A DNA stretch of 64,000 nucleotides from contig JABSRD010000008.1 of the NCBI GenBank assembly GCA_013215285.1, positions 1-64,000 of the forward strand, written 5' to 3'. A program made the position numbers and the translations under genes. The notes under the pieces are model-generated. The model was not told the origin of the DNA. It saw only the letters and a list, made by a program, of their open reading frames with translations, and made no database searches. Of the stretch, positions 50,879 to 61,110 are shown one piece after another (within the stretch, counting starts at the first letter, position 1; every line of letters begins with the position of its first letter). The DNA comes from Candidatus Nitrosopumilus sp. GTDB lineage: Archaea; Thermoproteota; Nitrososphaeria; Nitrososphaerales; Nitrosopumilaceae.

Positions 50879-52390
50879 CTAAAGAAATAGATCTAATCCC
50901 GATTTTTTAGATTCAATCCCTTTATTCTTCTCCAATATTTTGGTCATTTGTTTTTCCATAGATTTAGCTGCAGTCATCTTTCTTTTTCCTATCCAATAAT
51001 ATGTCTCATCTATAGTATTTTTTGCAATCAGTACTACTAGTTTACCAGTATTTTTTCGTCCAGTCCTCCCCCTTCTTTGAACAAATCGAATTGAGCTAGG
51101 TACATTATCATAAAAAATAACTTGGTTGACTTCTGAGATGTCTAATCCTTCCTCGCCAACACGAGTTGCAACTAATACCTGAAAAATTCCATCTCTAAAT
51201 TTTTGTACAACCTCAATCTGTTTTTTTTGCTTTAGTCCATGTTCACCGGCTTTACCAATTAAAATTCCTGCAGATACTCCAAGCTCAATTAGTTTATTGT
51301 AAATTAGATCAACTGAATCACGATAACTAGTGAAGATTAGAGCTTTTCCAGGAACTGAGTCAAGAATCTCTTTTAGTTTCGGAATTTTAGAATGCTCAAT
51401 TCCTTGAGATTGTGCTTCTTTTGCTAAATGAATTGCCCTTGTAAAATTAGGATCAATCTCAAATAGATCTTTTACTCCAATTCCTTTTTTTGCCTGTGCA
51501 CGTTCACAAAATTTCAAGAAAGGGGTTATACCGTGAACTTCAAGCATGTTTAGAGCATAATGAATTCTAATTGCAGTGAATAGTGGTTTTGCTGAACGTC
51601 TATTTTGATTTAACACAAACTGTCTGATTCGCAATAATGCAGAAAGAGATTGCTGAGACGGTAAATTAATACCATTTTTTCTTAATGAATCATATCTTTC
51701 ATCAAGTGATAATTTCAGTAATGTTTGAATTGCTTTTAATTCATCTGGAAGTTCTACATTAATCCATTCAGTATTAGTTTCCTGAATGTATGGTTTAACA
51801 TCAGGACTCTCTTCATCCCTCTCAGCTACACTTGAAATTCTAAGTCTTGTTAGAATTTCAGTTGCTTTTTCTTTTTCACTTGGAAGAGTAGCAGTCATTC
51901 CAATAATTCGAGCTGAAGAGTCTTCAAATTTTTTAGCAATTGTAGAGTATGCATAATCACCAACAGTTCTATGCACTTCATCAAAGATTACAAGGTTAAA
52001 TTGATTAATTGGTACAATTCCTTTTTCCAAATCATTTCGGGCAACTTCAGGAGTTGCACAAATAACACTATTATTCCAAAGTTTAGTTCGTTTTTGAACA
52101 GTGTCCTCACCAGTGATTAATGAAATATCATCAATAGTAAGATTTGTTTTAAGAAATTCATAATGCTGATTTACTAAAACTCTAGTTGGTGCTAAAAATA
52201 ACACACAACCTGTTCCTTTTGAAAGGTATTCGGCTATCGCATGTAGTGCGATAGTAGTCTTTCCAAGTCCAGTAGGTAAAACAACAATACAGTTTTCTTT
52301 AATTGCCTGATTTGCAAGATTTACTTGATAGTCTCTATTTTCTATAGAGTTTGCTTGAACATATTTTTTTTCAACATATAGAGTTGACAT
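50879..52390 (-). CDS. Hef-like superfamily 2 helicase without nuclease domain
   Basis: A 503-residue DEAH-type helicase of the Hef/FANCM type. Motifs: PTGLGKTTIALHAIA (I), APTRVLVNQHYEF (Ia), FDEVHRTVGD (II), MTATLPSEKE (III), IFTSYRDSVDLI (IV), VATRVGEEGLDI (V) and QRRGRTGRKNTGKLVV (VI). The helical insert after motif III is typical. It has no XPF-type nuclease. The end SGLDLFL resembles a PCNA-binding tail. The likely role is fork-structure processing. Confidence 0.85.
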   Translation of the reverse strand: MSTLYVEKKYVQANSIENRDYQVNLANQAIKENCIVVLPTGLGKTTIALHAIAEYLSKGTGCVLFLAPTRVLVNQHYEFLKTNLTIDDISLITGEDTVQKRTKLWNNSVICATPEVARNDLEKGIVPINQFNLVIFDEVHRTVGDYAYSTIAKKFEDSSARIIGMTATLPSEKEKATEILTRLRISSVAERDEESPDVKPYIQETNTEWINVELPDELKAIQTLLKLSLDERYDSLRKNGINLPSQQSLSALLRIRQFVLNQNRRSAKPLFTAIRIHYALNMLEVHGITPFLKFCERAQAKKGIGVKDLFEIDPNFTRAIHLAKEAQSQGIEHSKIPKLKEILDSVPGKALIFTSYRDSVDLIYNKLIELGVSAGILIGKAGEHGLKQKKQIEVVQKFRDGIFQVLVATRVGEEGLDISEVNQVIFYDNVPSSIRFVQRRGRTGRKNTGKLVVLIAKNTIDETYYWIGKRKMTAAKSMEKQMTKILEKNKGIESKKSGLDLFL

Positions 52391-52582
52391 ATAGTAAAAA
52401 ATCAGAATTTATGGATTTTATGCTTTCGTATAGTAAAATACTAGCCATTACTCAACAATCAGTAATTATCAAAAAATCAACCTAAATTGAGCCTAAAATT
52501 AGAAATTAAAAAATTTACAAATTTTAAAAAAACAAGAAAATATAGGATTAAAAATAATCATAAAAAAAATAGAAAAAAGGGA

Positions 52583-52771
52583 TTAACCTAGTTTTTTCTT
52601 GGCTTTGTTTATCATAACAGTCTCTTCACGTAGATGTGATTTCAACAAACGTTCATGATCTTTTTTGTGAACGCTATATGCTTTGTTCAAAGTTTGTTTT
52701 GTCTTTGCTCTCTTCACAGCATTTTGAAATTTTTTGTGAATGACGTTAACTTGTGCTGAATAGCTTGCCAT
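52583..52771 (-). CDS. Small basic helical protein
   Basis: A 62-residue, Lys/His-rich, all-helical protein (MASYSAQVNVIHKKFQNAV, KRAKTKQTLNKAYSVHKKDH). The frame opens 26 codons earlier, but that extension is Phe-rich and looks non-coding, so I use the internal Met. The function is unknown. The gap 52391-52582 shows nothing I can name. Confidence 0.6.
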   Translation of the reverse strand: MASYSAQVNVIHKKFQNAVKRAKTKQTLNKAYSVHKKDHERLLKSHLREETVMINKAKKKLG

Positions 52772-52901
52772 TAAAATAAAATTTGTAAAGATGCTAAAGA
52801 AGTTTATGTACAAATTAAAAATATTGTAAAATGATAATATTGATCGCAAAATAAATTTTATCTAACGCGATCCATATATTGAACACAGAAACAGGATTGG
52901 T

Positions 52902-53426
52902 ATGAATTCTTTTGATAGACCAGATTGGGATGAATATTTTATGCTACAAGCAGAATTAGCAAAATTACGTTCAAATTGTATGACTAGACAAGTGGGAGCC
53001 GTAATTGTTAGGAATCACAGACAGTTGGCAACAGGATATAATGGAACACCGCCAGGAATCAAAAATTGTTTTGATGGGGGATGTAAAAGATGTCAAGATA
53101 GAATGGATGGAAAAATAAAATCAGGTGTGGCCCTTGATAGATGTCTATGTAATCATGCAGAAGCTAATGCCATAATGCATTGCGCAATTTTAGGAATTGA
53201 GGCAGGATCAGAAGGTGCAATATTGTATACGACATTTGTTCCATGCCTAGAATGTACTAAAATGGCAATAACAATAGGAATTAGAAAATTTGTTTGTCTT
53301 GACTCTTATCCTGAAACTGATTATGGTTTATTAGAAGAAGCTGGAGTTGAAGTGGTTCATCTAGATAAAAAAAATATTGTAAGATGGGCAAAAGAACTAG
53401 TTAACAAATACGAAAAATCTGTGTGA
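52902..53426 (+). CDS. dCMP deaminase
   Basis: A 174-residue zinc deaminase that converts dCMP to dUMP for dTTP synthesis. The zinc motifs are CNHAEANAIMH (HAE) and FVPCLECTKMAI (PCxxC). GYNGTPPGIKNC and the extra Cys/His cluster are typical of the dCMP deaminase/ComEB group. It lies 4 nt before polB and is probably co-transcribed, linking dNTP supply to replication. Confidence 0.92.
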   Translation: MNSFDRPDWDEYFMLQAELAKLRSNCMTRQVGAVIVRNHRQLATGYNGTPPGIKNCFDGGCKRCQDRMDGKIKSGVALDRCLCNHAEANAIMHCAILGIEAGSEGAILYTTFVPCLECTKMAITIGIRKFVCLDSYPETDYGLLEEAGVEVVHLDKKNIVRWAKELVNKYEKSV

Positions 53427-53430
53427 AAAA

Positions 53431-55989
53431 ATGCAAGTAAGAGTAGCAGAGACAGATAAAATTGAATCAATGCCACCAGCAATGCTGGTATCAGCTACAT
53501 ATGATATTCTTTCAAAATCAGCTGTTTTAAAATTTTATGAACCTAAATCACAAAAATTAATCTTATGGAAAGATGAAATTGGACACAAACCATACTGTTA
53601 CTCCAGATTAACACCTGATGAATTAGATTTTCTTCAAGAAAGAGATGATGTTTTAGAAATTAAAACTGTTCAAAGGTATGATCTAATTAAAGATAAAGAA
53701 ATTGACATGTCAAAAATTACTGTTGCAGATCCGTTAGCAATTGGCGGAACAACAGGGGATAAAAGTATTAGAAATGTAATTGAGACTTGGGAATCAGATA
53801 TCAAATATTATGAAAGTTATCTGTATGATAGAAGTTTAATCGTTGGAAAATATTATGAAATAGTTAATGGAAAAATAAAACCACACGATTTAGAAATTTC
53901 AGATGAAGTAAAAATTGCACTGAAAAGTTTGCTGTGGGATAAAGTAGATAGTGACAGTGTGGTTGATGCAAACGAATTCAAAGAATTAATTTCAGAATGG
54001 GCAGATTTACTAAACCAACCAATTCCAAAAATAAAAAGACTGAGTTTAGATATTGAAGTAGAGGCAGAAATTGGTAGAATTCCCGACCCCAAAGTTGCAG
54101 AAAAAAAAGTTACAGCAATAGGAATGAAAGGAACAGATGGTTTTGATCATGTTTTTGTGCTCAGAACTGAAGGTACAGAACAAGGAATAAATGAATTATC
54201 TCCAAACATCAAGGTGACATTTTATGATTTAAACAAAGAAAAAGAAATGATAGAAGATTCTTTTAAAATTATCAAAGAATTTCCATTTGTTCTAACATAC
54301 AATGGAGATGAATTTGATTTACCATATCTCTACAACAGAGCTGAAAGACTGGGAATTAAAAATTCAGAGAATCCATTTTACATGATGCGAGATTCTGCAA
54401 CTCTAAAGCACGGGGTTCATATTGATTTGTATAAAACATTATCAAATAGATCATTTCAAATCTATGCGTTTAGTCAAAAGTATACTAGTTTTTCACTAAA
54501 CACTGTATCAAAAGCATTACTAGGTAAAGAGAAAATAGATTACGGATTAGAGTTTGATGAATTAACACTATACCAAACTGCAAATTATTGTTTCAATGAT
54601 GCCATACTTACTTACGAGCTTACTAGTTTTGACAGCGAAGTATTGATGAATTTGCTTGTAATTATTGCAAGAATTGCTAGAATGCCAATTGATGATATTG
54701 CAAGAATGGGTGTATCACAATGGATTAGAAGTTTGTTATATTATGAACACAGAAAAAGGAATTATTTAATTCCAAAAAGAGCAGAACTAGAAGAAAAATC
54801 AGAAGGAGTAATGTCTAATGCTGTAATTAAAGACAAAAAATACAGAGGAGGTTTAGTTATAGAACCAAAAGCAGGAATTCATTTTGATGTGGTGGTAATG
54901 GATTTTGCAAGTCTGTATCCAAGTATCATAAAGGTTAGAAATTTGTCATATGAGACAGTTAGATGTCCACATGAAGAATGTAAAAAAAATACAATTCCCG
55001 GAACAAACCATTGGGCATGTTTGAAAAAGAATGGATTAACATCAATGATTATCGGTTCACTACGAGATTTGAGGGTAAATTACTACAAGAATCTATCAAA
55101 AAAAGAGACATTAACTGAGGAACAAAGACGGCAATACACAGTAGTCAGCCAAGCCCTCAAAGTAATTCTTAATGCTAGTTATGGGGTAATGGGTGCTGAA
55201 ATATTTCCACTATATTTTCTACCAGTTGCAGAAGCCACAACTGCAATTGGAAGACATACAATTTTAGAGACAATTAAAAAATGTGAGTCAATAGGAATTG
55301 AAGTTTTGTATGGAGATACAGATTCACTATTTCTTAAAAAACCAACAACAGAACAAATTCAAAAAGTGATAGAACAGGCAAAAATAGATCACGGCGTAGA
55401 CTTGGAAGTTGACAAAACATACAGATATTGTGTGCTAAGTAATAGAAAGAAAAATTATCTTGGAGTGACAATGGATGGAAAAGTAGATGTTAAAGGATTA
55501 ACAGGTAAAAAATCACATACACCTGGGTTTATCAAAAAATTATTTTTTGAATTAGTTGAAGTGTTATCAAAAGTTCAAACAATGGATGATTTCGTATTTG
55601 CAAAAAAAGAAATTTCAGAAAAAATTGCAAAATGTGGTAAAAAAGTAGAGGCAAAAGAAATTCCATTAGAAGATTTAGCATTTAATGTAATGTTAAGTAA
55701 AGCCCCATCAGAATATGTAAAAACTATTCCACAACACATTAGAGCTGCAAAACAATTAGAGTCAATAAGAGAAATAAAACGAGGAGATAGAATAGCATAC
55801 ATCAAAACTCTAAACAAGCCAGGTGTAAAACCAGTAGAGTTGGCAAAAAAAGAGGAGATGGATTCTAAAAAATACATGGAGTTTATGGAATCAACATTAG
55901 AGCAAATCACATCATCAATGGATTTAGATTTTGATACAATTCTAGGAAAGCCAAAACAAACAGGATTAGATGAATTTTTTTGGAGTTAG
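53431..55989 (+). CDS. polB: DNA polymerase B family
   Basis: An 852-residue replicative/repair polymerase. The exonuclease motifs are seen in RLSLDIEVEAEIGRIP (Exo I) and LTYNGDEFDLPYLYNRAE (Exo II), with a Tyr-Asp-rich Exo III (YCFNDAILTYEL). Polymerase motifs are VVMDFASLYPSIIK (A), VILNASYGVMGAEIF (B) and VLYGDTDSLFLK (C). The C-terminus QTGLDEFFW is a textbook PCNA-interacting peptide. All catalytic Asp residues are in place. Confidence 0.97.
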   Translation: MQVRVAETDKIESMPPAMLVSATYDILSKSAVLKFYEPKSQKLILWKDEIGHKPYCYSRLTPDELDFLQERDDVLEIKTVQRYDLIKDKEIDMSKITVADPLAIGGTTGDKSIRNVIETWESDIKYYESYLYDRSLIVGKYYEIVNGKIKPHDLEISDEVKIALKSLLWDKVDSDSVVDANEFKELISEWADLLNQPIPKIKRLSLDIEVEAEIGRIPDPKVAEKKVTAIGMKGTDGFDHVFVLRTEGTEQGINELSPNIKVTFYDLNKEKEMIEDSFKIIKEFPFVLTYNGDEFDLPYLYNRAERLGIKNSENPFYMMRDSATLKHGVHIDLYKTLSNRSFQIYAFSQKYTSFSLNTVSKALLGKEKIDYGLEFDELTLYQTANYCFNDAILTYELTSFDSEVLMNLLVIIARIARMPIDDIARMGVSQWIRSLLYYEHRKRNYLIPKRAELEEKSEGVMSNAVIKDKKYRGGLVIEPKAGIHFDVVVMDFASLYPSIIKVRNLSYETVRCPHEECKKNTIPGTNHWACLKKNGLTSMIIGSLRDLRVNYYKNLSKKETLTEEQRRQYTVVSQALKVILNASYGVMGAEIFPLYFLPVAEATTAIGRHTILETIKKCESIGIEVLYGDTDSLFLKKPTTEQIQKVIEQAKIDHGVDLEVDKTYRYCVLSNRKKNYLGVTMDGKVDVKGLTGKKSHTPGFIKKLFFELVEVLSKVQTMDDFVFAKKEISEKIAKCGKKVEAKEIPLEDLAFNVMLSKAPSEYVKTIPQHIRAAKQLESIREIKRGDRIAYIKTLNKPGVKPVELAKKEEMDSKKYMEFMESTLEQITSSMDLDFDTILGKPKQTGLDEFFWS

Positions 55990-55992
55990 TAA

Positions 55993-56280
55993 ATGGAAGT
56001 TGATGGAACACTACTAACTATTCTAGGAGTGTCAGCAGGGGTTTTGATTCTAACTGGATGGGTAGAGCAAATTTACAAAGGATACAAGACCAAGAGCCTA
56101 AAAGATGTATCAAAATTTCTCATGATATTCATTGCCGCTGGGTCAATTTTATGGTTAATTTATGGAATTATAGTATCTGATGTGTTCATTATAGGAACAA
56201 ATGTTGCAGGATTAATGTTAATGATAATAGTTTCAATTATGAAAAAAAGATACGACAAACTGACAAAAACTCAAATCTAA
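55993..56280 (+). CDS. SemiSWEET-like membrane protein
   Basis: A 95-residue protein with three transmembrane helices, the half-transporter layout of SemiSWEET (MtN3) sugar carriers, which act as dimers. The family helix-1 motif appears as GWVEQIYKGYKTKSLKDVSKF, with Glu in place of the usual Pro of the PQ loop. A second feature is ILWLIYGIIVSD. It starts 3 nt after polB. The substrate is unknown. Confidence 0.8.
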   Translation: MEVDGTLLTILGVSAGVLILTGWVEQIYKGYKTKSLKDVSKFLMIFIAAGSILWLIYGIIVSDVFIIGTNVAGLMLMIIVSIMKKRYDKLTKTQI

Positions 56281-56318
56281 TCAAACATTAAATATAATGC
56301 AAAAAAGTTCAAAGAAAG

Positions 56319-56975
56319 ATGTTTGTAATTAATTGCAAAAATTATGAAGAAATTGCAGGAAATGAAATTATTAAATTTGTTAAAATTGCAGAAAAAATTT
56401 CTAAAAAATTTAAAGTAAAAATTGCAATTGCCCCACCACAACATCTTATTGGATTAGTGTCTAACAGCTCAATTACAATACTTGCTCAACACATTGATGA
56501 TTCAAAAATTGGTAGTACTACAGGGTTTATGATTCCCGAATTATTAAAAAAATCTAAAGTAAATGGATCACTAATCAATCACAGTGAACATAGAATATCA
56601 AGTAGTGAAATTAAAAAATTGGTTTTAAAATTAAAAGAATTAAAAATGATTTCAATTTTATGTGTAAAAGATGTTGCAGAAGCTAAAAAATATGCAAAGT
56701 TAGAACCAGATTATATTGCAATAGAACCTCCAGAATTAATTGGTTCAGGAAGATCAGTATCAACAGAAAAACCAGAATTGATTACAAAAGCAGCTGTTGC
56801 AGTAAAAATTGCTAAAAATAAAACAAAACTACTTTGTGGTGCAGGTATTGTTTCAGGAAAAGATGTTTCAAAAGCCATAGAATTAGGATCGAAGGGAATT
56901 CTTGTTGCAAGTGGAATTGTCAAATCAAAAGACTGGAATAAAGTAATTTCCGAATTTGCTAAGGCATTAGTTTAA
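56319..56975 (+). CDS. tpiA: Triosephosphate isomerase, archaeal type
   Basis: Interconverts DHAP and glyceraldehyde 3-phosphate. The short archaeal form (218 residues) shows the N-x-K start (VINCKNYEE), catalytic His in LINHSEHR and catalytic Glu in AIEPPELIGSGRSVS, plus the phosphate loop GAGIVSGKD. It is upstream of PPDK, so both genes feed the gluconeogenic C3 route. Confidence 0.95.
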   Translation: MFVINCKNYEEIAGNEIIKFVKIAEKISKKFKVKIAIAPPQHLIGLVSNSSITILAQHIDDSKIGSTTGFMIPELLKKSKVNGSLINHSEHRISSSEIKKLVLKLKELKMISILCVKDVAEAKKYAKLEPDYIAIEPPELIGSGRSVSTEKPELITKAAVAVKIAKNKTKLLCGAGIVSGKDVSKAIELGSKGILVASGIVKSKDWNKVISEFAKALV

Positions 56976-57002
56976 AAAGCCAAAAAATTTACAAAATTTT
57001 GC

Positions 57003-59681
57003 ATGGTGAAAACAAAATCAGTTTACGCATTTGAAGAAGCAGATAGTAAAAAAAGAATGCTTCTAGGTGGGAAAGGTGCAGGTCTAAGTGAGATGACTAG
57101 ACTAAAACTTCCAGTACCGCCAGGATTTACCATAACAACTGAGGTTTGTAACAAGTATTATGATAACAACAAAAAACTCCCAAAAGATGTGATGCCTGCA
57201 GTAATGAAAAATATCACAATAATGGAAAAAAAGACAGGTAAAAAGTGGAATTCAACAAAGAATCCACTACTAGTTTCAGTAAGATCAGGTGCAGCAGTTT
57301 CTATGCCCGGTATGATGGATACAATTTTGAATTTAGGATTAAATGAAAAAACAGTTGAAGGATTTGCAGAACAAACAAAAAATCCAAGATTTTCATGGGA
57401 TTCGTATAGGCGATTTATTCAATTATTTGGCAAAGTTGTTTTTGGAGTACATGATGAAAAATTTGATCATGTGTTGGATTCTGCAAAAACTAAACAAGGC
57501 GTAACAGATGACAGTAAACTAAGCGTTGAATCATTAAGAACAATTGTTTCAGAATACAAAAAAATCTGTGAGACACATACAAAAAGAAAATTCCCAGATT
57601 CACCAATCGAACAATTAGAATTATCAATTGAAGCTGTTTTCAAAAGTTGGATGGGTGAAAGAGCAATCGTTTATCGTGAAAAAAATGGCATTACAAAAGA
57701 TATTGCAAATGGAACTGCAGTTAATGTCGTAACAATGGTGTTTGGAAATATGGGTGATGATTGTGCAACAGGAGTTGTTTTTACAAGAAACGGTCATAAC
57801 GGTAAAAAAGAAATTGAAGGTGAGTATCTAATTAATGCTCAAGGTGAAGATGTTGTTGCAGGAGTTAGAACTGGAAAAAATATTGAATTATTAAAAAAAG
57901 ACATGCCAAAATCATATAAAGAATTAATTGATGCATGTACAAAATTAGAGAAACATTTCAGAGAACCACAAGATATTGAATTTACTATTGAACAAGGTAA
58001 ATTCTACTTGTTACAAACAAGAACTGCAAAGATGAGTGCAGGTGCACTAGTAAAAACATCAGTAGATATGGTTAAAGAAAAATTGATTGACAAAAATAAA
58101 GCACTTACAAGAATTCCTGCACAACAATTGGAAGCATTACTACATAGAACAATGGATGAATCAAAAATTAAAGATTTTAAACAATTTGCAAAAGGAATTG
58201 CAGCATCTCCAGGAGCTGCTAGCGGAATCATAGTGTTTGATGTAAAAAAGACAATTGAATTAGGTGATGCAGGCAAAAAAATCATACTAGTAAGAAAAGA
58301 AACAAAACCAGAAGACGTACCGGCATTCTTTTCAGCAGAAGGGATTTTGACTAGTTTGGGAGGAAAATCATCCCACGCAGCAATTGTCTCAAGAGGAATG
58401 GGAAAGCCATGCATAGTTGGATGTTCAGAATTAAAGATTGATTATGAAAACAATACGTGTACTGCAAATGGAATTACTGTAAAAGAAGGTGATACAGTCA
58501 CCATTGACGGTAGTGAAGGAACAGTATTCATCGGTGAGATTCCAACAGTTGAGCCTAAAGTGACAAAAGACTTTGAGCAAATTTTAGAGTGGGCACAAAA
58601 AGCAAAAACATTGGGAATTAGAGCAAATGCAGATACCCCAGAAGGAGCAAAACTTGCAAGGAAGTTTGGAGGTAAAGGAATTGGATTATGTAGAACAGAG
58701 AGAATGTTCAATGGTAGTGATAGAATTAATTTATTTGTAGAAATGATTATGGCTGAAAATATAGAAGGGCGAAATAAAATATTGAAAAAATTAGGGGAAT
58801 TACAAAAAAGTGACTTTATTGAAATTCTAAAAGCAATGGAAGGATATGAAGTTACAATCAGACTATTAGATCCGCCATTACATGAATTCTTGCCCAATCC
58901 AGAAGAACTAGTTGAAAAAATTCAAAAATTAAAATTAAAAGGTGAAACAAATGAAATTGAAAAAGCAAAGATTGTTCTAAAAAGAGCAAGAGAGTTAGCT
59001 GAAATAAATCCTATGATGGGACATAGAGGGGTAAGAGTTGGAATCACATATCCCGAAATTTATGAAATGCAAATTCGTGCAGTCTTTGAAGCATTAGTTG
59101 TATTAACAAAGAAAAAAGTAAAAGCACATCCACAAATTATGGTTCCACAAATTAGTAGTATTGAGGAATTAAACCACATAAAGAAAATTTATGATTCTAT
59201 TAAAAAAGAAATGGAGACAAAACATAAAATGAAATTAAAAATTAACTTTGGAACTATGATCGAGGTGGTTAGAGCAGCACTAACTGCAAATGAACTTGCA
59301 ACTACTGCAGAATTCTTTAGTTTTGGTACAAATGACTTGACACAAGGAACATTTAGCTTTAGTAGAGAAGATGTGGAAGGAAAATTCCTTCCAGAATACA
59401 TGGAAAAAGAATTACTTGAAAAAAATCCATTCCAGTCAATTGATGAAAATGGTGTGGGTAGTTTGATAAAGATGGGAGTTGCCAGCGGACGTAAAGTTAG
59501 GAAAAATATGGAAATTGGGATTTGTGGAGAACATGGAGGAGACCCAAGTTCTATCAAATTCTGTCACGCTGAAGGTCTTAGTTATGTTAGTGCTTCACCA
59601 CATAGAATCCCAATTGCAGTGGTCGCAGCAGCACAAGCAGCAATTGAACAACCAAAAAAAGGCAAATCAAAGAGAAAATAA
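57003..59681 (+). CDS. ppdK: Pyruvate phosphate dikinase
   Basis: Reversibly makes PEP from pyruvate, ATP and Pi. The N-terminal ATP-grasp part (LGGKGAGLSEMTRLKLPVPPG, VSVRSGAAVSMPGMMDT) is followed by the swivelling phosphohistidine domain with GGKSSHAAIVSRGMGKPCIVG. The PEP/pyruvate TIM barrel follows (GIGLCRTERMF, MVPQISSIEE, FFSFGTNDLTQ and ICGEHGGDP). It is full length at 892 residues. The distance to tpiA is 27 nt. Confidence 0.96.
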   Translation: MVKTKSVYAFEEADSKKRMLLGGKGAGLSEMTRLKLPVPPGFTITTEVCNKYYDNNKKLPKDVMPAVMKNITIMEKKTGKKWNSTKNPLLVSVRSGAAVSMPGMMDTILNLGLNEKTVEGFAEQTKNPRFSWDSYRRFIQLFGKVVFGVHDEKFDHVLDSAKTKQGVTDDSKLSVESLRTIVSEYKKICETHTKRKFPDSPIEQLELSIEAVFKSWMGERAIVYREKNGITKDIANGTAVNVVTMVFGNMGDDCATGVVFTRNGHNGKKEIEGEYLINAQGEDVVAGVRTGKNIELLKKDMPKSYKELIDACTKLEKHFREPQDIEFTIEQGKFYLLQTRTAKMSAGALVKTSVDMVKEKLIDKNKALTRIPAQQLEALLHRTMDESKIKDFKQFAKGIAASPGAASGIIVFDVKKTIELGDAGKKIILVRKETKPEDVPAFFSAEGILTSLGGKSSHAAIVSRGMGKPCIVGCSELKIDYENNTCTANGITVKEGDTVTIDGSEGTVFIGEIPTVEPKVTKDFEQILEWAQKAKTLGIRANADTPEGAKLARKFGGKGIGLCRTERMFNGSDRINLFVEMIMAENIEGRNKILKKLGELQKSDFIEILKAMEGYEVTIRLLDPPLHEFLPNPEELVEKIQKLKLKGETNEIEKAKIVLKRARELAEINPMMGHRGVRVGITYPEIYEMQIRAVFEALVVLTKKKVKAHPQIMVPQISSIEELNHIKKIYDSIKKEMETKHKMKLKINFGTMIEVVRAALTANELATTAEFFSFGTNDLTQGTFSFSREDVEGKFLPEYMEKELLEKNPFQSIDENGVGSLIKMGVASGRKVRKNMEIGICGEHGGDPSSIKFCHAEGLSYVSASPHRIPIAVVAAAQAAIEQPKKGKSKRK

Positions 59682-59718
59682 TACATTTTAAAACCAATTA
59701 TACATAATTCTAAACGAA

Positions 59719-60276
59719 TTGCTACCTAGAATTGACTCAATTAAGCAAATAAGACAAAAAATTGGTATTACTCAAAAAAAACTTGCCACCATGGCTGGAG
59801 TTAGTACATCTATGATTAATCAAATTGAATCAGGAAGGAGTCAACCAAGTTATGAGACTGCAAAGAGAATCTTTGAGAGTCTTGCAAAATTAGAAGGTGA
59901 ATCATCATCACATACTGTAGGAAGTTTTTGCAGTAAAGATATCGTTAAACTAAAACCAACAAACACACTTCATGATGCAATCAAAAAGATGCATCAAACA
60001 TCAATCAGCCAGATTCCTATTTTTGAAAATTCAGAAGTTGTAGGAGTAATATCAGAAGATGGAATTATAAAACATTTGGCAGACCTTGGAGAATCAGAAT
60101 TAAAAAATGCTAAACTATCAGACACCATGGACCCAGTTCCACCAATAGTTGATTTTGAGACTCCAGCGAATGTTCTTGTGCCATTAATTAGATATTCAAA
60201 ATGTATTCTAGTTTCCAAAAAATCAAAGATCATAGGAATAATTACAGCATCAGATACTCTAAAAATGATGGAATGA
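59719..60276 (+). CDS. XRE-type HTH regulator with two CBS domains
   Basis: A 185-residue protein. The N-terminal HTH (IRQKIGITQKKLATMAGVST SMINQIESGRSQPSY) is an XRE motif; the C-terminal half holds CBS repeats (ISQIPIFENSEVVGVISEDGII, ILVSKKSKIIGIITASDT). This archaeal fusion probably couples an adenosyl-nucleotide signal to transcription. The start is TTG. It directly follows ppdK and may share its transcript. Confidence 0.88.
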   Translation: MLPRIDSIKQIRQKIGITQKKLATMAGVSTSMINQIESGRSQPSYETAKRIFESLAKLEGESSSHTVGSFCSKDIVKLKPTNTLHDAIKKMHQTSISQIPIFENSEVVGVISEDGIIKHLADLGESELKNAKLSDTMDPVPPIVDFETPANVLVPLIRYSKCILVSKKSKIIGIITASDTLKMME

Positions 60277-60421
60277 TTATTTTTTCAAGATTAATAAAAA
60301 AATAAAAGTTAAGTGAGGTGGTAATCGTAATCAAAAATATATTTTTGTTAGTTTGTTACTCATACAATAAAATATTACAAAATAACCATCGGCTGAAATA
60401 CTAAAAACTATAAATTTTTGG

Positions 60422-60889
60422 ATGGGAGTTCAAGATCTGGAAAAATTATTTAGTATCAATCAACAAATAAAAAAAATAGACACAGTAAATTACTATAATT
60501 TTGTAATTGACACAGATACAAAAGAAGGTAAAACTAGAATCTTCATAAATGAATTTGGAGCATGGAAAAAAATGCCAATATTAACAGAAATTCAAGCCAA
60601 AGATTTTAGAAAAAAAGGTTTCAGACAATTCGTACCAGATTTAATAGATTTTAAAAATAAAATAATCATAGAATATCAAGAAGAATCAGAAGGAAGACAT
60701 GGTGTTTTAAGAAGACGTGGGAAAATAAACAAAAAAGGACATGATGAATTTAGCGATGAGGATAAGGATATTTTTTATGGCTTGGCAAAATTTAACCAAT
60801 TAAAAATATGGGAAAATACACCACTTGAAAAACAAAAGGAAGAGTTAGAAACATTCCTAGCATTATTTTCTAAAAATATTCAGCCGTAA
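60422..60889 (+). CDS. Protein of unknown function, possible PD-(D/E)XK fold
   Basis: A 155-residue soluble protein. The segment FVPDLIDFKNKIIIEYQEESEG resembles a PD...(D/E)-x-(K/Q) nuclease core, as in Vsr-like proteins, followed by a basic stretch RHGVLRRRGKINKKGH and an acidic DEDKDIFYG. The match is short and the fold is uncertain. It stands alone upstream of several small zinc-type ORFs. Gap 60277-60421 holds nothing I can name. Confidence 0.5.
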   Translation: MGVQDLEKLFSINQQIKKIDTVNYYNFVIDTDTKEGKTRIFINEFGAWKKMPILTEIQAKDFRKKGFRQFVPDLIDFKNKIIIEYQEESEGRHGVLRRRGKINKKGHDEFSDEDKDIFYGLAKFNQLKIWENTPLEKQKEELETFLALFSKNIQP

Positions 60890-60905
60890 TTCATTTTATG
60901 ATAAA

Positions 60906-61004
60906 TTATGGTAGAGCTTCATGACCGCGTTTATGCCCACTCCATTTTCTGTATTCATAATCAGTCAAAGGAGATTCACATCCACATTTACACATTGTCT
61001 TCAT
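60906..61004 (-). CDS. 32-residue Cys/His mini-protein
   Basis: A short ORF with MKTMCKCGCESPLTDYEYRK then a His pair (WSGHKRGHEALP). The C-x-C-x-C and two His suggest one metal site. The composition is unlike chance ORFs in this DNA, and the antisense ORF at 60908-61159 has no such pattern. Confidence 0.55.
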   Translation of the reverse strand: MKTMCKCGCESPLTDYEYRKWSGHKRGHEALP

Positions 61005-61110
61005 GTATTTTCCAACTAGTACAATGTATTTTTACATTAGGTTTGATGAGTGTTAGCTATTCATCAGTATTTTTTCCAAAGTTAAATAAAATAATAAATT
61101 CAAAAATAGC

